This document shows positions 27,093-36,430 of a DNA stretch of 64,000 nucleotides, one piece after another; position 1 is the stretch's first letter, and each line of letters begins with the position of its first letter. The stretch spans positions 4,580,001-4,644,000 of the forward strand of contig NZ_CP021434.1 in NCBI RefSeq assembly GCF_002162355.1, read 5' to 3'. The notes below the pieces were generated by a model, which ran no database searches, was not told the origin of the DNA, and saw only the letters and a program-made list of their open reading frames with translations. A program made the translations under genes and the position numbers. Source of the DNA: Tumebacillus avium. Its GTDB lineage: Bacteria > Bacillota > Bacilli > Tumebacillales > Tumebacillaceae.

Positions 27093-27208
27093 CCTAGCGA
27101 CGTCCTACTCTCCCAGGACCCTGCGGTCCAAGTACCATCGGCTCTGCAGAGCTTAACTTCTGTGTTCGGGATGGGAACAGGTGTGACCTCTGCGACATTA
27201 TCACTAGA
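27093..27208 (-). rRNA. rrf: 5S ribosomal RNA
   Basis: On the minus strand the conserved core (GTCACACCTGTTCCCATCCC, then GAACACAGAAGTTAAG) and the pairing ends (CTAGTGATAATGTCGC with GGACGTCGCTAG) identify 5S rRNA of about 116 bases. It follows tRNA-Leu by only about two bases. No 16S or 23S gene is present in the window. Confidence 0.93.
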
Positions 27209-27210
27209 TA

Positions 27211-27297
27211 TGGTGCGGTCAAGAGGACTTGAACCTCCACGGGGTTGCCCCCACAAGAACCTGAATCTTGCGCGTCTGCCAATTCCGCCATGACCGC
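27211..27297 (-). tRNA. tRNA-Leu (anticodon CAG)
   Basis: 87 bases with encoded CCA, a long variable arm typical of leucine tRNAs and the anticodon loop TTCAGGT, giving CAG. The acceptor stem GCGGTCA pairs with TGACCGC. Confidence 0.93.
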
Positions 27298-27314
27298 TTA
27301 TGAAGTTGAAGAAG

Positions 27315-27390
27315 TGGTGCCGGCGAAAGGAATCGAACCCTCGACCCACTGATTACAAGTCAGTTGCTCTACCATCTGAGCTACACCGGC
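27315..27390 (-). tRNA. tRNA-Thr (anticodon TGT)
   Basis: 76 bases with encoded CCA; acceptor GCCGGTG pairs with CGCCGGC (one wobble or mismatch). The anticodon loop CTTGTAA gives TGT. First gene of the tRNA-Thr, tRNA-Leu, 5S transcript. Confidence 0.93.
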
Positions 27391-27433
27391 ACGTTTTTGT
27401 TTCAACCGCTTGTGTCTCGCGGTGACAAGAGTT

Positions 27434-27462
27434 ATCTTATCATGCCCTTCCCCACTGCACAA
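27434..27462 (-). promoter_or_regulatory. Candidate promoter of the tRNA-5S transcript
   Basis: On the minus strand TAAGAT is preceded 17 bases upstream by TTGTGC. Both hexamers are imperfect but the position, about 45 bases before tRNA-Thr, fits. Confidence 0.4.
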
Positions 27463-27485
27463 TCATACGCAGTCATCAAAATCCG

Positions 27486-28403
27486 TCAAAATTCGCCTTG
27501 AGATGCAATCTTCTTTTTCGGAAGTGACAAAATCACCACCGTAGCCACGATACATAGCCCGCCCACAATTTCAAAAAGTCCAAGCGGAACGCGCAGCCAA
27601 ACCACCGAAGCGATCACCGCCACCAGCGGCTCGATACAAGCCAAGAGCGACGTTTCGGCCGGCGAGAGAAACCGCATCGAATCCAAATACAGAAAGAAAG
27701 CGATCAGCGTGCCAAACAAAATCACAAACAGCACCAGCGCGATGCTCATCCCCGTCCAGACCTGACCCGTCGTTCCCCACGGACGCTCGACCAGCAGCAA
27801 GCCCACACCGCCGATCAGCATGCCCCAGCCGACGATGACCTCCGAACCCCGGCGTTTGAGCAGCCCGGCCGGATACAGCGTGTAAAACGCCAGCGCCACC
27901 GCCGAGACCAGCCCCCAGACCACCGCATTGGCCGGCACGGACAAACCATCCCAGCGCCCGTTGGTCACCAGCAGCGCCGTTCCGAGCAGCGCCAGCAGCA
28001 CCGCCGCAAATTCCAGCGCACGGGGCATCTTCCGCAGTTGCACCGCCAGATAGATCGTCACCAGCAGCGGGGCCAAATACTGCAAGAGCGTCGCCGTCGC
28101 TGCATTTCCCGTCTCGATCGCGGCAAAATACGTATACTGCACACCGAGCATCCCCAGCACGCCAAAGACGATCACTCCGAGGCGGTCCCTTGGATCTTTC
28201 CAGACGCCGACCAAGTCGGCCCGTTTCCCGCGCAGCCAAGCCACGCCAATCATCACAGCGCCGGCGATCAGCAGGCGCATCGTCACCAGATACCCGGTCG
28301 TAAATCCATAATCCGCAAACAGCTTCTGCGCGACCGTCCCGGACAGTCCCCACAAACTGGCGCCGATCAAGACCATAGCAAACCCTTTTACACGTGCGTC
28401 CAT
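27486..28403 (-). CDS. EamA-family (DMT) transporter
   Basis: 305 residues with ten predicted transmembrane helices in two repeated EamA halves (GFAMVLIGASLWGLSGTVAQ at the start of the first; AVVWGLVSAVALAFYTLYPA at the start of the second). The family exports amino acids, purines or other metabolites; the substrate is not predictable here. ATG at 28403 with GGGAGGA upstream; the open frame extends 53 codons further without support. Confidence 0.9.
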   Translation of the reverse strand: MDARVKGFAMVLIGASLWGLSGTVAQKLFADYGFTTGYLVTMRLLIAGAVMIGVAWLRGKRADLVGVWKDPRDRLGVIVFGVLGMLGVQYTYFAAIETGNAATATLLQYLAPLLVTIYLAVQLRKMPRALEFAAVLLALLGTALLVTNGRWDGLSVPANAVVWGLVSAVALAFYTLYPAGLLKRRGSEVIVGWGMLIGGVGLLLVERPWGTTGQVWTGMSIALVLFVILFGTLIAFFLYLDSMRFLSPAETSLLACIEPLVAVIASVVWLRVPLGLFEIVGGLCIVATVVILSLPKKKIASQGEF

Positions 28404-28535
28404 ACAGATACTTCCTCCCTCAGTCTTAGAGAGAGTATACACCTCATCCAAGCGTTTGAGCAGTATCTTTAGCAAATTCTGCCCATCAAGGAATTTTCGA
28501 CTATACTGAATGTATCCAAGTTGGGAGGAATGCTG

Positions 28536-29264
28536 ATGAACCTCACCGATCACACCGCGCACCGCCCCTATCCGCTGCCCAAAGGGCCGTGGCTGATGAC
28601 GCAGACGTGGGAGAACCTGTTATTCGCGCATTGGCCCGTCAATGCGGCCGTGCTGCGCCAACTGGTGCCTGCAACGCTGGAACTCGATACGTATGACGAC
28701 CAGGCGTGGATTGGCATCGTCCCGTTTCAAATGAGCAACATCCACGCCCGCGGCATCCCGCCGATCCCCGGGACGGCAGCGTTCCCCGAACTAAATGTCC
28801 GAACGTATGTCAAACATGGCGGCAAAGCTGGCGTGTACTTTTTCTCGCTCGACGCTGCCAATCGTCTGGCGGTGGCCACAGCCCGGCGATTTTTTCACCT
28901 GCCGTATTTCAACGCCGAGATGAGCGTGCAGGTGGATGAGCAGAGCCGTGTGAACTATGCCAGCAGGCGCACCCACCGCGATGCGCCGCCCGCCGTGTTT
29001 CAAGCGGACTACCGCCCCGTCTCCGCCGTCTGGCACAGCCAACCCGGCACGCTCGACCACTGGCTGACCGAACGCTACTGCTTGTACACCACCTATCAAA
29101 ACACCGTCTACTGCGGCGAGATTCACCACCTCCCCTGGCCGCTTCAGCACGCCGAAGCGGAGATCCGCGCCAATACGATGTTCGAGGTGCCCGATGGAGC
29201 GCCGCTCCTTCAGTTCGCCCAAAAGCTCGTGACCCTCATCTGGCCGCTGCACAAACTGACATAA
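28536..29264 (+). CDS. DUF2071 (YqjF-like) protein
   Basis: 242 residues matching the YqjF/DUF2071 family by the opening TQTWENLLFAHWPVNAAVLR, the WIGIVPFQMSNIHARGIPP segment and VRTYVKHGGKAGVYFFSLDA. Soluble, with no signal peptide. The biochemical function of the family is not established. The ATG at 28536 is six bases after GGGAGGA. Divergent from the DMT transporter. Confidence 0.88.
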   Translation: MNLTDHTAHRPYPLPKGPWLMTQTWENLLFAHWPVNAAVLRQLVPATLELDTYDDQAWIGIVPFQMSNIHARGIPPIPGTAAFPELNVRTYVKHGGKAGVYFFSLDAANRLAVATARRFFHLPYFNAEMSVQVDEQSRVNYASRRTHRDAPPAVFQADYRPVSAVWHSQPGTLDHWLTERYCLYTTYQNTVYCGEIHHLPWPLQHAEAEIRANTMFEVPDGAPLLQFAQKLVTLIWPLHKLT

Positions 29265-29265
29265 C

Positions 29266-29297
29266 AAAAAGACCCAATCTCCCGCAGATCGGGTCTA
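29266..29297 (-). terminator. Terminator of the phosphoesterase gene
   Basis: On the minus strand AGACCCGATCT and AGATTGGGTCT pair and are followed by TTTTTG. Confidence 0.65.
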
Positions 29298-29318
29298 TCT
29301 GTCTCCCCAAGCAGAAAT

Positions 29319-30749
29319 CTACCTCTCAAACCTCTTGAAAATCTCTTTCAGATCCGCCTTCTCCAGCATCCCGCCGCGCAGCATCGACAGCGCTTCGCCG
29401 ATTCTCGCCGCCGTCAGTCCGGCGATGTCGAGATAGAAGTCGGTCGGCTCGGTCGACAACGGCTCGCCGGACGTCGACAGCGGCTCAGGAATCGGCGGGT
29501 CGTCCGTTCGCGGCGTCTTCCGTGTCAGCACGCCGCTGATGTCATGCGCGGCCCGGTCGCGCCCGGTGAGCGGCTCCAGTCCCCAGCGGTTGGTGATCGT
29601 CTTGATCACAGAACAATGATCGAGCGGCACCTCATTGCCGTTTTCATCCCGTGCCCGAAACACAGTGCCCGGCTCGATATACGGCGAGATCAAGAGCGTT
29701 GGCACCCGCACGCCCAAGCGGTCAAAGCGAAACCCATGCTGCCCCTGCGGCGCATGACCGTCCGGCGGTGCAGCTTTTGGCGGCGGCACATGATCCGCAC
29801 AGCCGCCGTGCTCATCATAGGTGATCACGAGCAGCGTCTGCTCCCAGCCCTTGCCGTATCGCACCGCCTGATACACGTCGCGGATCAAGCGTTCCCCTTC
29901 CGCCACGCTGTACGGCGGATGCTGGTCATTGCGCCCGCCATTGTAGTTGAGAAACTGCGGCTCCAAAAACGAATAGCTCGGCAGATGCCCCTCTGCCGCA
30001 TCCCGGTAAAACTGATCGAGCGTGGCAAAATTCGTCCGCCAATCTTTCAGCAGTCTAGGAAAGTGGATCAGCAAGGTCAGCGGCAACTGGTTGTGCGCGT
30101 CATAATAGACCTTCCAGTCCAAGCCCTGCTCCCCGCGCTCCGCAATCCGGTCAAAGATCGTGTCGCCGTCATTGCCCACCCAATTCACATACGGCGCGTT
30201 ATCGGTCAGTCCGCTCGATGTGGCCGCATGGAAAAACGACCGGTTCGTCCACGTCTGGCTCGGCACCGCGCAAAACCACTGGTCGCAGATCGCATACTCC
30301 CGGGCCAGCGCCGACAGCACCGGCACCTGCCGCGGCGTGAAGTTGTCCATGATGATCTTGTAGGTGTCATAGCGGACCGGCCGCGACTGCTCCTTCAGCA
30401 CGTTGATATAATCGCGCACAAAGCCGTTCATCGGCGCCCGTTCCGGCAATTTTTCCGCAAATGCCTGTTCCCCGTACAGCTGCACCATCACATGCTCGTA
30501 CGGCTCCCCCGGATCGGGGTCGGGGTGCAGATCATGGCTCCCCCGTCCCGCCGGCACCTGTTTGCGTTCCGCGCCCGGCACACCGGCGGGGATCCCATTG
30601 GAAAAATGCTTCCCGGCCAGCCCCTCGAACCTTTGCCCTCTTGGCGGAGGGTTTTTCTTGTCGTACAGCCAGCCGGCCAGATTGTCGAACGAACGGTTCT
30701 CCAGCATCAGCACCACGATGTGTTCAATCTTCTCCAGCCCGTGTTTCAC
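29319..30749 (-). CDS. Phospholipase C / acid phosphatase-family phosphoesterase
   Basis: Alkaline-phosphatase-fold esterase of the bacterial phospholipase C family. Family motifs: HIVVLMLENRSFDNLAGW at the N-terminus (metal ligand and nucleophile region), FRARDENG and YDEHGGCADHVPPP near the middle. Unlike most relatives it has no signal peptide: after the GTG at 30749, chosen for the GGGGGGAG just upstream, the protein begins directly with the catalytic domain. It is therefore predicted to be cytoplasmic or non-classically exported. Substrate uncertain (phospholipids or phosphomonoesters). Confidence 0.88.
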   Translation of the reverse strand: MKHGLEKIEHIVVLMLENRSFDNLAGWLYDKKNPPPRGQRFEGLAGKHFSNGIPAGVPGAERKQVPAGRGSHDLHPDPDPGEPYEHVMVQLYGEQAFAEKLPERAPMNGFVRDYINVLKEQSRPVRYDTYKIIMDNFTPRQVPVLSALAREYAICDQWFCAVPSQTWTNRSFFHAATSSGLTDNAPYVNWVGNDGDTIFDRIAERGEQGLDWKVYYDAHNQLPLTLLIHFPRLLKDWRTNFATLDQFYRDAAEGHLPSYSFLEPQFLNYNGGRNDQHPPYSVAEGERLIRDVYQAVRYGKGWEQTLLVITYDEHGGCADHVPPPKAAPPDGHAPQGQHGFRFDRLGVRVPTLLISPYIEPGTVFRARDENGNEVPLDHCSVIKTITNRWGLEPLTGRDRAAHDISGVLTRKTPRTDDPPIPEPLSTSGEPLSTEPTDFYLDIAGLTAARIGEALSMLRGGMLEKADLKEIFKRFER

Positions 30750-30801
30750 CTTGGTCTCCCCCCTCCCACTCATACTATGAGCGAGAGGGCGGGAGAGTCC
30801 G

Positions 30802-31518
30802 TCAGAGCTGCAAGCCTTCCTTTACCGTCACAAATCGGTACCCGTCCGCTTTCAGCTTCGTCACAACCTCTTCCACCACGTGCAAAAAGGCGGCCGGGTC
30901 GCTTCGGCGTCCATCATGCAGGATGATGATCCCGCCCGGATGCACATCGGCCATGATCTGCTCGACGATGAGATCAGGATCATAGCTTTTGGCATACTGC
31001 TCCTGCGGGTCGATGTCCCAAGTGACCAGCTTCATATCCCGCTGTTTCAGCATCCACGGCAACACGACCATCTTATCTCCGTACGGCGGGCGGAAAAACG
31101 TCCGGTCCGACTCCTCAATATTCTTCAGTATCCCGTCCATATTGCGCAGGTCGCTTTTGATGTACCACGGCGTCTTGTAAATCATCCGGTCGTGATGCAC
31201 TGTGTGGTTCGCCGCCTGATGCCCTTCTGCCACCGCGCGTCTGGCGATGTCTTCGTTCTCGACGATGTTGTCCCCGATCATAAAGAACGTCGCGTTCACA
31301 TCATGCACCTTGAGCAGGTCCAAGAGCGGCTCCGTCCACTCCTTCGTCGGCCCGTCATCAAACGTCAGTGCAACCACTTTTTCCTCCGTCTCAAAATGCG
31401 TCACCGGCTCCACGAACAGCGCCCGATCCGGCGGGCGGTTGTAGAACAGAAACAGAAATACATTCAGCGCAAAGATCACAACCAGCGCAATCCCGCCGTA
31501 TATCAAAACTTTCTTCAT
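30802..31518 (-). CDS. Membrane-anchored polysaccharide deacetylase (NodB domain)
   Basis: Removes acetyl groups from N-acetylglucosamine-containing polymers. One N-terminal helix (about 5-25) anchors it outside. NodB motifs: TFDDGPT (metal Asp), NHTVHH (HxxxH-type), FRPPYGDK, and PGGIIILHDG at the end. 238 residues, typical of PdaA/PdaB-like enzymes. ATG at 31518 with GGAGGAG. Confidence 0.92.
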   Translation of the reverse strand: MKKVLIYGGIALVVIFALNVFLFLFYNRPPDRALFVEPVTHFETEEKVVALTFDDGPTKEWTEPLLDLLKVHDVNATFFMIGDNIVENEDIARRAVAEGHQAANHTVHHDRMIYKTPWYIKSDLRNMDGILKNIEESDRTFFRPPYGDKMVVLPWMLKQRDMKLVTWDIDPQEQYAKSYDPDLIVEQIMADVHPGGIIILHDGRRSDPAAFLHVVEEVVTKLKADGYRFVTVKEGLQL

Positions 31519-31540
31519 GAATACTCCTCCTTCTGAACAC

Positions 31541-31572
31541 AAAGACCCGGCCATGAATTGGCCGGGTCTTTA
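31541..31572 (-). terminator. Terminator of the MFS transporter gene
   Basis: AAAGACCCGGCCA and TGGCCGGGTCTTT form a perfect 13-base stem directly after the stop at 31576. Confidence 0.85.
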
Positions 31573-31575
31573 CTT

Positions 31576-32802
31576 CTACGCGTTTGCTTCCCATTCCTTT
31601 AATTTCTGGTCGGACGGCAGCAGATAGGTCAGCAGACCAAGCAGCGGCAGCACCGAGCAGAACAGCATCGTGAAGTCCAGTCCCTGCAGGTCGGACAGCT
31701 TCCCGAGCGCAACCGAACCGATCGCGCCCAGCCCAAAGGCGAGGCCGACGATCAAGCCGGACACCGTGCCGATCTTGCCGGGGATCAGCTCTTGCGCATA
31801 GACCACCGTGACCGACCAGCTCGTCGACAAGATCACGCCGATCACAAACAGCAGCGGATACGCGAAGATCAGGCTGACATGCGGCAAAAGCAAAGCAAAC
31901 GGCGCCGCGCCCAGCATCGAGAAGAAGATCATGCGGCGCTTCCCGAAGCGGTCGGACAGCGGTCCGCCGATAAACGTGCCGATGACACCGGCGATCATAA
32001 ACAGGAAAATGAATACTTGCGCTTTCGAAATCGACAGTCCATAATGGTCGATCAGATAAAACTGATAATAATTGCCAAGCCCTGACGAATACCACGATCT
32101 TGCAAAGACCAGGAAGATGAGCAGTACGATGGCTGACGCAATCTGCTTCTTCAAAGCGCCCGATTTGCGCTCACCTTTCGACTTGCGGGCCAGCGGCTGC
32201 ATCGCCAGTTGGCGGGTGTACCATGAGGAGACAAACAAACAGACCAGAATCGCCACAGCGGCCAGCGACGTGAACCAGATCGCCCCAAACTGCCCCAGCG
32301 GCACAAAGATCAGCGCGGTCATCAGCGGAGCGAGCGAAGAGCCGGTGTTGCCGCCAACCTGATAGACAGACTGCGCAAAACCTCGGCGAGCGCCTGCCGC
32401 CAGATAAGCCACTTTCGACCCTTCCGGATGAAACACCGCCGATCCTAAGCCAACAAACAGCACGGTGAACAAAATCCACAGATAGCTCGGCGCAAAGGCC
32501 AGGCCAAGCATCCCGATCATGCTAAGCGCCATCCCAAACGGCAGCAAAAACGGTTTGGGCTTTTTGTCCGACCAGAAACCCACGACCGGCTGCAGCACCG
32601 ATGAGGTCATGTTAAACGCAAACGAGATCAACCCGACCTGCGTAAACGTCAGCGCCATCGACTCGCGCAAAATCGGATAGATCGCCGGAATGACCGCCTG
32701 CATCGAATCATTGAGCAGATGGACGAAGCTGATCGCAAACAGAATCCGGTACATCGTACCGTTTGGTGAAGTCTGAACGTTCGCTTTCGCAACCGTTTGC
32801 AT
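31576..32802 (-). CDS. MFS transporter, fosmidomycin-resistance (Fsr) type
   Basis: 408 residues, twelve predicted helices. The opening RILFAISFVHLLNDSMQAVI and LQPVVGFWSDKKPKP (helix 2-3 loop) are typical of Fsr-like exporters. The C-terminal half has FIGGPLSDRFGKRRM. ATG at 32802 with AAAGGACGGGG upstream; the 30 upstream codons in frame are discarded. Drug export is a family inference only. Confidence 0.88.
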   Translation of the reverse strand: MQTVAKANVQTSPNGTMYRILFAISFVHLLNDSMQAVIPAIYPILRESMALTFTQVGLISFAFNMTSSVLQPVVGFWSDKKPKPFLLPFGMALSMIGMLGLAFAPSYLWILFTVLFVGLGSAVFHPEGSKVAYLAAGARRGFAQSVYQVGGNTGSSLAPLMTALIFVPLGQFGAIWFTSLAAVAILVCLFVSSWYTRQLAMQPLARKSKGERKSGALKKQIASAIVLLIFLVFARSWYSSGLGNYYQFYLIDHYGLSISKAQVFIFLFMIAGVIGTFIGGPLSDRFGKRRMIFFSMLGAAPFALLLPHVSLIFAYPLLFVIGVILSTSWSVTVVYAQELIPGKIGTVSGLIVGLAFGLGAIGSVALGKLSDLQGLDFTMLFCSVLPLLGLLTYLLPSDQKLKEWEANA

Positions 32803-33023
32803 AGACACCCCGTCCTTTCCAGACAAAATCAGTTCTTTCGATACCCGTAATAATTGTACGCGAAAACCACCTTGTCTGAAAAGATGCAACAATTATGACT
32901 TTCTTCAAGTCAAAAGGGCCTGACACGCCTATTTTTTAGCGCCCTGCACACCTGTCCGCTTCCCTCTCCGACCCTCCTGCATCTATTAGTACTAGAGAAG
33001 ACACGACCAAGGAGGGACGGTAC

Positions 33024-33158
33024 ATGTCTGACTACGTCTCTACATTAACCAAATGGATCGTCGCGTTCCTCATCATCTTTCTGCTTTGCATCATACTGCT
33101 GCTCAGCTTCTTCAGAAAGAAAAACTCTCCCGCTCCCAATTTGCCCCGCTACGTATAG
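33024..33158 (+). CDS. 44-residue single-pass membrane peptide
   Basis: MSDYVSTLTKW is followed by a 20-residue hydrophobic helix and a short basic tail ending NLPRYV. An excellent ribosome binding site (AAGGAGGGACGG) lies seven bases before the ATG and a strong terminator follows the stop immediately, which argues that it is a real gene. No family recognised. Confidence 0.75.
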   Translation: MSDYVSTLTKWIVAFLIIFLLCIILLLSFFRKKNSPAPNLPRYV

Positions 33159-33160
33159 CA

Positions 33161-33197
33161 AAAACCCCTGTCCACAGCGGACAGGGGCCTTTTTTTC
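33161..33197. terminator. Bidirectional terminator
   Basis: CCCCTGTCC-ACAGC-GGACAGGGG stem with A-run on the left and seven T on the right. Serves the 44-residue peptide gene and probably also the facing gene ending at 33205. Confidence 0.88.
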
Positions 33198-33204
33198 GAA
33201 ACCA

Positions 33205-33660
33205 TTAGTCCAGCAGCTCTCCTGCCAAATCATCTTCGCCGGAGTTGTCATTGACAAGCACCGTCTCCTGGCATTCCGGGCACAAGACTTCGATGATCTC
33301 ATCGCCTTTGAACACGTCTTCATCAACAAAAACGGTCTCCCCGCAATTCGGGCAATTCATTTCCAAATACTCGATCGCGGTGTCATCGTCCAGTTCGAGG
33401 TCTTCGTCGTACTCGAAGTCATCATCTTCGAGATCTTCGCCGTAGAATTCCTCTTCCAGATCGCCCAGGTCATCGTCGACCGCTTCAATGTACTCCTCCA
33501 GTTGATCCTGCATCATCGTCAGGCGATCAAGAGAGCGAGCCATCTCATTCATGACTTCCATCATGCCGGCAAGCACACGCCCTTCCGGAGTGCTTTGCCC
33601 CACGTTCAAACCTTCTGCCAGACCTTTCAGATACGCCAAACGTTCTTTGATTTGGTTCAA
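33205..33660 (-). CDS. Zinc-ribbon protein with CD1247-like N-terminal domain
   Basis: 151 residues: a helical N-terminal domain (LNQIKERLAYLKGLAEGLNV), a very acidic coiled stretch (about 65-105) and a C-terminal zinc ribbon with CPNCGETVF and CPECQETVLV. The Firmicute family is often mislabelled as AraC regulators, but no helix-turn-helix is visible. A TTG start at 33660 is chosen because AAGGAGG lies ten bases before it. Function unknown; its place next to yqhV-efp may be conserved. Confidence 0.82.
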   Translation of the reverse strand: MNQIKERLAYLKGLAEGLNVGQSTPEGRVLAGMMEVMNEMARSLDRLTMMQDQLEEYIEAVDDDLGDLEEEFYGEDLEDDDFEYDEDLELDDDTAIEYLEMNCPNCGETVFVDEDVFKGDEIIEVLCPECQETVLVNDNSGEDDLAGELLD

Positions 33661-33748
33661 GTGACTCGATCCTCCTTCGCGGCTGTTAAGCGGCGCTAAG
33701 CTATAGGAATTTCCATCCACACGCTATTCTGACCAACATTGCCACAAA

Positions 33749-34024
33749 TTAACCGCGAACGCCCCAAAGAATCAATCCAACTCCGCCCATCACCACGAAC
33801 ATCCGCCAAAATTCCAGCTTGTCGGCGAGTCCGATCAGCCCAAGCGAAGTCACCAGGATCAATACGGTTGGCCCAACCAAGGCCAGTCCCGCGTTGATCT
33901 GCACCGCTTTTTGCACGCTGCCAAAATAAAACATGGCGACGGCTGCCGTCACTTCGATCATCCCGGAGAACAGTCGCAGCCCGGCCATCCCCATCAAAAT
34001 GTGATCGCGTAAATAGGAAAACAT
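33749..34024 (-). CDS. yqhV: YqhV-like (DUF2619) membrane protein
   Basis: 91 residues with three hydrophobic segments (MGMAGLRLFSGMIEVTAAV, VGPTVLILVTSLGLIGLA, FVVMGGVGLILWG). In B. subtilis yqhV lies between efp and spoIIIAA, and the location here just after efp supports the name. ATG at 34024 with AGGAGG seven bases upstream. spoIIIAA is not next to it in this window. Confidence 0.85.
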   Translation of the reverse strand: MFSYLRDHILMGMAGLRLFSGMIEVTAAVAMFYFGSVQKAVQINAGLALVGPTVLILVTSLGLIGLADKLEFWRMFVVMGGVGLILWGVRG

Positions 34025-34090
34025 CTCCTTGCCTCCTCACTTGCAAGCCTCCACTACTCGAAGATATGCAGGAAAGGGACAAGGTATCAC

Positions 34091-34126
34091 CAAAACAAAA
34101 GGCGCGTCCCTCAAAGAGGACACGCC
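34091..34126 (-). terminator. Terminator after efp
   Basis: On the minus strand GGCGTGTCCTC and (A)GGGACGCGCC pair and are followed by TTTTGTTTT. Confidence 0.75.
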
Positions 34127-34147
34127 ATCGCTTTGCTATGTGTGGTG

Positions 34148-34705
34148 TTACGCGCGGGATACGTATTCGCCGTTGCGGGTATCGACGATCAGCTTTTCGC
34201 CGACTTCGATGAACAGCGGAACTTGTACCACGGCACCGGTTTCCATCGTAGCGTTTTTGGAGCCGCCTTGTGCGGTGTCGCCTTTGATGCCCGGTTCGGT
34301 TTCTGCTACGGTCAGGACAACGGTGTTCGGCAGTTCTACGCCGATCGCCTGGTCTTCGTAGATCATCACTTGGCATTCCATGTTCTCGAGCAGGTACTTC
34401 ACTTCGTCTTCCAGCATGGTCGCCGGAACACCCAGTTGCTCGAAGGACTCGTTGTCCATGAACTGGAAGAACTCGCCGTCGTTGTACAGGTATTGCATCT
34501 TGCGGGTCTCAACGCGTGCGCGCGGAACCTTTTCACCTGCGCGGAAGGTCATCTCACGGACAGCGCCGGTGCGGATGTTCTTCAGCTTGGTGCGGACGAA
34601 AGCAGCGCCTTTGCCCGGTTTGACGTGCATAAATTCGACGACGCGCCAAAGACCGCCATCATACTCAATCGTTACGCCTGGACGAAAATCGTTCGAAGAA
34701 ATCAT
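34148..34705 (-). CDS. efp: Elongation factor P
   Basis: Relieves ribosome stalling at polyproline stretches. 185 residues, full-length. The tip loop is [10 protein letters not shown] with lysine 32 at the functional position, as in Bacillus EF-P modified with 5-aminopentanol. ATG preceded by AGGAGG. It follows pepP by 53 bases. Confidence 0.97.
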   Translation of the reverse strand: MISSNDFRPGVTIEYDGGLWRVVEFMHVKPGKGAAFVRTKLKNIRTGAVREMTFRAGEKVPRARVETRKMQYLYNDGEFFQFMDNESFEQLGVPATMLEDEVKYLLENMECQVMIYEDQAIGVELPNTVVLTVAETEPGIKGDTAQGGSKNATMETGAVVQVPLFIEVGEKLIVDTRNGEYVSRA

Positions 34706-34758
34706 GAAAATTGCCTCCTGTATGGTTACAAATGTTTCTTTGTTTACTGCCTGAGTGG

Positions 34759-35826
34759 TCAGCCGATGATCAGGAACTCTTTGGTCGACGAAGTGAGGAT
34801 CTCGATGCCGTTTTCCTGCATCACGATGTCATCCTCAATGCGTACGCCGCCGAAGTTCGGGATGTAGATGCCCGGCTCGATCGTCACGGTCATGCCCGGT
34901 TGCAGCACCGTTTCGCCGCGGACGGACAGAGACGGCATTTCATGCACCACCGTGCCCAGACCATGGCCGAGCGAGTGGCCGAAGTTGTCGCCGTAGCCGT
35001 GCTCTGCGATGATATCGCGAGCCAGTGCGTCCGCTTCTTTGCCGGTCATGCCGACTTTGATGTTCTCCAGGGTATGGAGCTGGGACTTCAGCACGATGTC
35101 GTAGATCTCACGCTGCTTGTCGTTCGCGTGGCCCAAGACGACCGTGCGGGTCAGGTCGGAGCAGTACCCTTGGTAGTATGCACCAAAATCCATTTTTACA
35201 AAATCGCCCGCTTCGAGAATCTTCTCGCTGGCCACGCCATGCGGCAGCGACGAGCGTGTGCCCGATGCGACGATGATGTCAAAGGAAGAGGATTTCGCGC
35301 CTTGTTTGCGCATGAAGAACTCCAGTTCCAGCGCCACTTCGATCTCCGAGATGCCCGGACGCAGGAAGCCGAGGATGTGCGAGAACGCATCGTCTGCGAT
35401 CTTGGCAGCCTTGCGCATGATCACCAATTCGCTCTCGTCTTTGTAGAGGCGAATCTCTTCGGTGATGCCTTCTTTCGGCACCAGAGTCACGCCATCCAGC
35501 TTGCCTTGCAGGGTTTCGAAGAGACCGTAGTTGACATAGTCCTTTTCGAACGCCAGTTGGGTCAGCTTCTTGCCGGAAAGTTCGCTTTGCAGCGAGCCGA
35601 TCAGATCTTTCGCTTCCACCACGCGGCAGTGCGGGCATTGCTCGGTCGCTTGTTCCGTATAGCGGAAGTCGGTGATCAGGATCGCCTCATCGTGCGTGAC
35701 GAGCAGGTAGCCGGTCGAGCCGGTGAAGCCGGAGATATAAAAACGGTTCTCCTTCTTGAGAATGAGCAGCGCTTCCAAACCCTCTGCAGTCATCCGTTCA
35801 CGCAAACGTGTCAGACGTTGTTCCAC
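34759..35826 (-). CDS. Xaa-Pro aminopeptidase (YqhT-like, M24 family)
   Basis: Cleaves N-terminal residues before proline. The creatinase N-domain (about 1-125) precedes a pita-bread domain with the five metal ligands: the two Asp in [18 protein letters not shown], His in GHSLGHGLG, and the Glu residues in TIEPGIY and RIEDDI. GTG start with GGGGGAG upstream. Sits between aroQ and efp as in B. subtilis (yqhT). Confidence 0.94.
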   Translation of the reverse strand: MEQRLTRLRERMTAEGLEALLILKKENRFYISGFTGSTGYLLVTHDEAILITDFRYTEQATEQCPHCRVVEAKDLIGSLQSELSGKKLTQLAFEKDYVNYGLFETLQGKLDGVTLVPKEGITEEIRLYKDESELVIMRKAAKIADDAFSHILGFLRPGISEIEVALELEFFMRKQGAKSSSFDIIVASGTRSSLPHGVASEKILEAGDFVKMDFGAYYQGYCSDLTRTVVLGHANDKQREIYDIVLKSQLHTLENIKVGMTGKEADALARDIIAEHGYGDNFGHSLGHGLGTVVHEMPSLSVRGETVLQPGMTVTIEPGIYIPNFGGVRIEDDIVMQENGIEILTSSTKEFLIIG

Positions 35827-35859
35827 AGAAATCTCCCCCTTTTCGTTTCACTTCGTTGT

Positions 35860-36315
35860 CTACTCCGATAACAGCCCTCTTTTGGCAAAGTCTTCGAGCA
35901 GCGCATGGAAAGCAAGTGTGTAGCCAAGCGCGCCTAAGCCGCTGATCTGTCCCATGGCGACAGGAGCGATCATCGAGCGATGACGGAACTCCTCGCGGGC
36001 ATGGATGTTGGACAGATGCACTTCGATCGTCGGGATCTGGATCGCCGACAGACAGTCGCGGATGGCGATGCTGGTATGGGTGTAGGCGGCCGGGTTGAAG
36101 ATGATCCCGTCCGTGTTGCCGACAGCCGCTTGCAGACGGTCGATCAGCTCGCCTTCGTGGTTGGATTGATAGCTCTCCAGCTCCACGCCGAACCGGTCCG
36201 CCAAGAGGCTGAGATCCCGGTTGATCTGCGGCAAGGTCGTCCGCCCGTACACATCGGGTTCCCGAGTGCCGAGAAGATTGAGGTTAGGTCCGTGCAAAAC
36301 TAGTATTTTCGCCAA
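35860..36315 (-). CDS. aroQ: 3-dehydroquinate dehydratase, type II
   Basis: Shikimate pathway dehydratase. [16 protein letters not shown] contains the catalytic tyrosine loop and arginine; NPAAYTHTS and [15 protein letters not shown] complete the active site. The start is a TTG with GGGAGG eight bases upstream. First gene of the aroQ-pepP-efp group. Confidence 0.95.
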   Translation of the reverse strand: MAKILVLHGPNLNLLGTREPDVYGRTTLPQINRDLSLLADRFGVELESYQSNHEGELIDRLQAAVGNTDGIIFNPAAYTHTSIAIRDCLSAIQIPTIEVHLSNIHAREEFRHRSMIAPVAMGQISGLGALGYTLAFHALLEDFAKRGLLSE

Positions 36316-36392
36316 AGGGATAACCTCCCAAAAAGTCCAAGACTCATTTTATCATGAATTTCCTTCATTGAACAGTTGACCGCCTCAAATGA

Positions 36393-36398
36393 TATAAT
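36393..36398 (+). promoter_or_regulatory. Extended -10 promoter element
   Basis: TGATATAAT (TG one base before TATAAT), 33 bases before the ATG at 36431. Confidence 0.55.
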
Positions 36399-36430
36399 GG
36401 AGAAAATTGCATTGGAAGGTGTGATCGATC

